DNA from: Planctomycetaceae bacterium
GTDB taxonomy: Bacteria > Planctomycetota > Planctomycetia > Planctomycetales > Planctomycetaceae
Direction: 5' to 3'
Assembly: GCA_029259875.1 (NCBI GenBank)
Contig: JAJDEK010000125.1
Location: 1-7,728, forward strand
Length of the DNA: 7,728 bases
Both the position numbers and the translations under genes were made by a program. The notes under the pieces are model-generated. The model was given only the letters and a program-made list of their open reading frames with translations, was not told the DNA's origin and did no database searches. Positions 6,682-7,728 of this stretch are shown here, in pieces (position 1 is the stretch's first letter; each line of letters opens with the position of its first letter).

Positions 6682-7728
6682 TCAGGCTGAAGGATTACTT
6701 CGTCGTAATAGGATGACGATAATCGACGACAATAATAGAACGATTGCTCCCCCAACGATCAGCAACAATGTCGACATTCCCGACCATTGGCTTTCTCGTT
6801 CTGGGCTTTTTTTCTCATCAAGCTCCCATTCGATTTCATCCAGAGTCAGTCCTGATTCACTCAGAGCTGATTTGCTTTTCCCTGCACTAGGATTGTTTTC
6901 CCTATCTGGTGTCTGGGTGTTTTGAGAAGTCTCCTGCATTTTTGACCGAAATTTGACAGGTACAGATTGCCTACCCTGAGTTCGTTCAGAATGATTGAGA
7001 ACCGTCGTCTGATGAGTCTGATTATGACCGATAGACTGAGATGTAAGATCCTGAGGTACCGTAGGCAGCTTAGGAAGCATCAACTGGGGTCCTGGTGGCT
7101 TCGATGAATTATCGATATCTCTCACTTGCTCTTGATACATAGGCTCGGGGCCACTTAACCGGACTTTGGCTGGTGGTTCATCAGGAACCTCTTCGAGCTC
7201 AAGTCCCAGCGTAGGTTGCGATCCAGAACCTGACTCTTGTTGTCTCGTATTTTCTTGGGCAGGGATTTCCATTCGTGCTGGATATGGTTCAAATGCTGGC
7301 GAGTCCAACGAAACTCCAGGAGAGCCTGGAACTGGTTCACGAAAAGTAGGTCTGGTTGGCTGCTGACGATCTGTTCCCATATAACGAGGAACAATCAAAG
7401 GTAACTCCTGAATCTCACCAGTTGAAGATTGTTGCGGACGTGTCTGGTTCGGATTAATAACAGAACGTCTTTTTAATGGATGAACGGGTGAAGGTGAGAA
7501 TTGAAAGTTTTGAACTTTTTGACTGCCTTTTGTTTGAAGCCGTGGATTCGTATGCTCAATTTTTTGTACTTCAGAAATCAGATTAGCAGGCACATTTTTT
7601 TTGATACGTTGAAGCAACATCTGAGGAGATTCCTCTTCAGGACCAAAGGCAATATGGCCTTGGTAGCTCGACTCCAATGCCTGCTCTGCTAAAAATGCAG
7701 CATATTCATAGTTCTCTTGTTTGAGTTC
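6682..7728 (-). CDS. Low-complexity protein with a C-terminal membrane anchor, 5'-truncated by window edge
   Basis: I do not recognise this protein. The frame is open through base 7728, so the start lies outside; 348 residues are visible. The TTG at 7677 is only an internal codon, as the frame continues upstream with similar composition. Visible residues about 5-45 look like a short folded, possibly helical segment (AAFLAEQALE, then AFGPEEESPQ and LLQRIKK). I have a vague memory of similar short segments in planctomycete proteins. The next 270 residues or so are rich in Pro, Gln, Ser, Thr and Arg and are probably disordered. An acidic stretch, LDEIEWELDEKK, leads to a single hydrophobic helix (bases about 6706-6771, TLLLIVGG to VILL). 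The protein ends in the short positive tail RRSNPSA, which suggests the C-terminus is cytoplasmic by the positive-inside rule. It converges with the PilZ gene. Confidence 0.8.
   Translation of the reverse strand, partial: ELKQENYEYAAFLAEQALESSYQGHIAFGPEEESPQMLLQRIKKNVPANLISEVQKIEHTNPRLQTKGSQKVQNFQFSPSPVHPLKRRSVINPNQTRPQQSSTGEIQELPLIVPRYMGTDRQQPTRPTFREPVPGSPGVSLDSPAFEPYPARMEIPAQENTRQQESGSGSQPTLGLELEEVPDEPPAKVRLSGPEPMYQEQVRDIDNSSKPPGPQLMLPKLPTVPQDLTSQSIGHNQTHQTTVLNHSERTQGRQSVPVKFRSKMQETSQNTQTPDRENNPSAGKSKSALSESGLTLDEIEWELDEKKSPERESQWSGMSTLLLIVGGAIVLLLSSIIVILLRRSNPSA

Noticed and set aside
6665..6686. Hairpin CTGAT/ATCAG between the PilZ gene and its convergent neighbour as a bidirectional terminator
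   Set aside because: Only a 5-bp AT-rich stem with a 10-base loop and no proper T-tract on either strand.
7675..7677. TTG at 7677 as the start of the anchored protein
   Set aside because: The frame stays open to the window edge with similar composition (EYAAFLAEQA), so the true start lies outside.

Overview
The window carries seven protein-coding genes, two of them cut by the window edges. Gene content and style suggest a member of the Planctomycetota. The pointers are a moderate GC content judged by eye, mostly weak or absent Shine-Dalgarno sites, an MMPL-type exporter beside a MupV-like SDR, a small PilZ protein, and a Pro/Gln/Ser-rich protein with one C-terminal membrane segment. The phylum is inferred from these general features, not from a marker gene or a database search.

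Left part, plus strand (1-2172): the C-terminal three quarters of transcription terminator Rho, an intrinsic terminator, ribH (lumazine synthase, riboflavin pathway) and nusB (transcription antitermination / rRNA synthesis). A termination factor and an antitermination factor therefore flank a riboflavin gene. The ribH-nusB pairing is common in bacteria. nusB has a short disordered tail containing a tandem duplication.

Middle part, minus strand (2165-5785): a 742-residue RND/MMPL-family membrane exporter followed, after a 258-base gap, by a 377-residue extended SDR that resembles MupV-like / acyl-thioester-reductase-like NAD(P)-dependent enzymes. They may form a lipid or acyl-product modification and export pair. 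The SDR gene converges on nusB and overlaps its 3' end by 8 bases. Upstream of the exporter is a 525-base region with no convincing gene. It holds several inverted repeats, including two placed 21 bases apart just ahead of the exporter start.

Right part: a short plus-strand PilZ-domain protein (6311-6664) with a good ribosome binding site. Convergent to it is the C-terminal part of a low-complexity, probably disordered protein with a C-terminal transmembrane anchor, whose reading frame runs off the right edge of the window.

I see no CRISPR array, tRNA, rRNA, insertion sequence, phage gene or recognisable defence system. The least-explained parts are the exporter/SDR pair, its upstream repeats and the anchored low-complexity protein.
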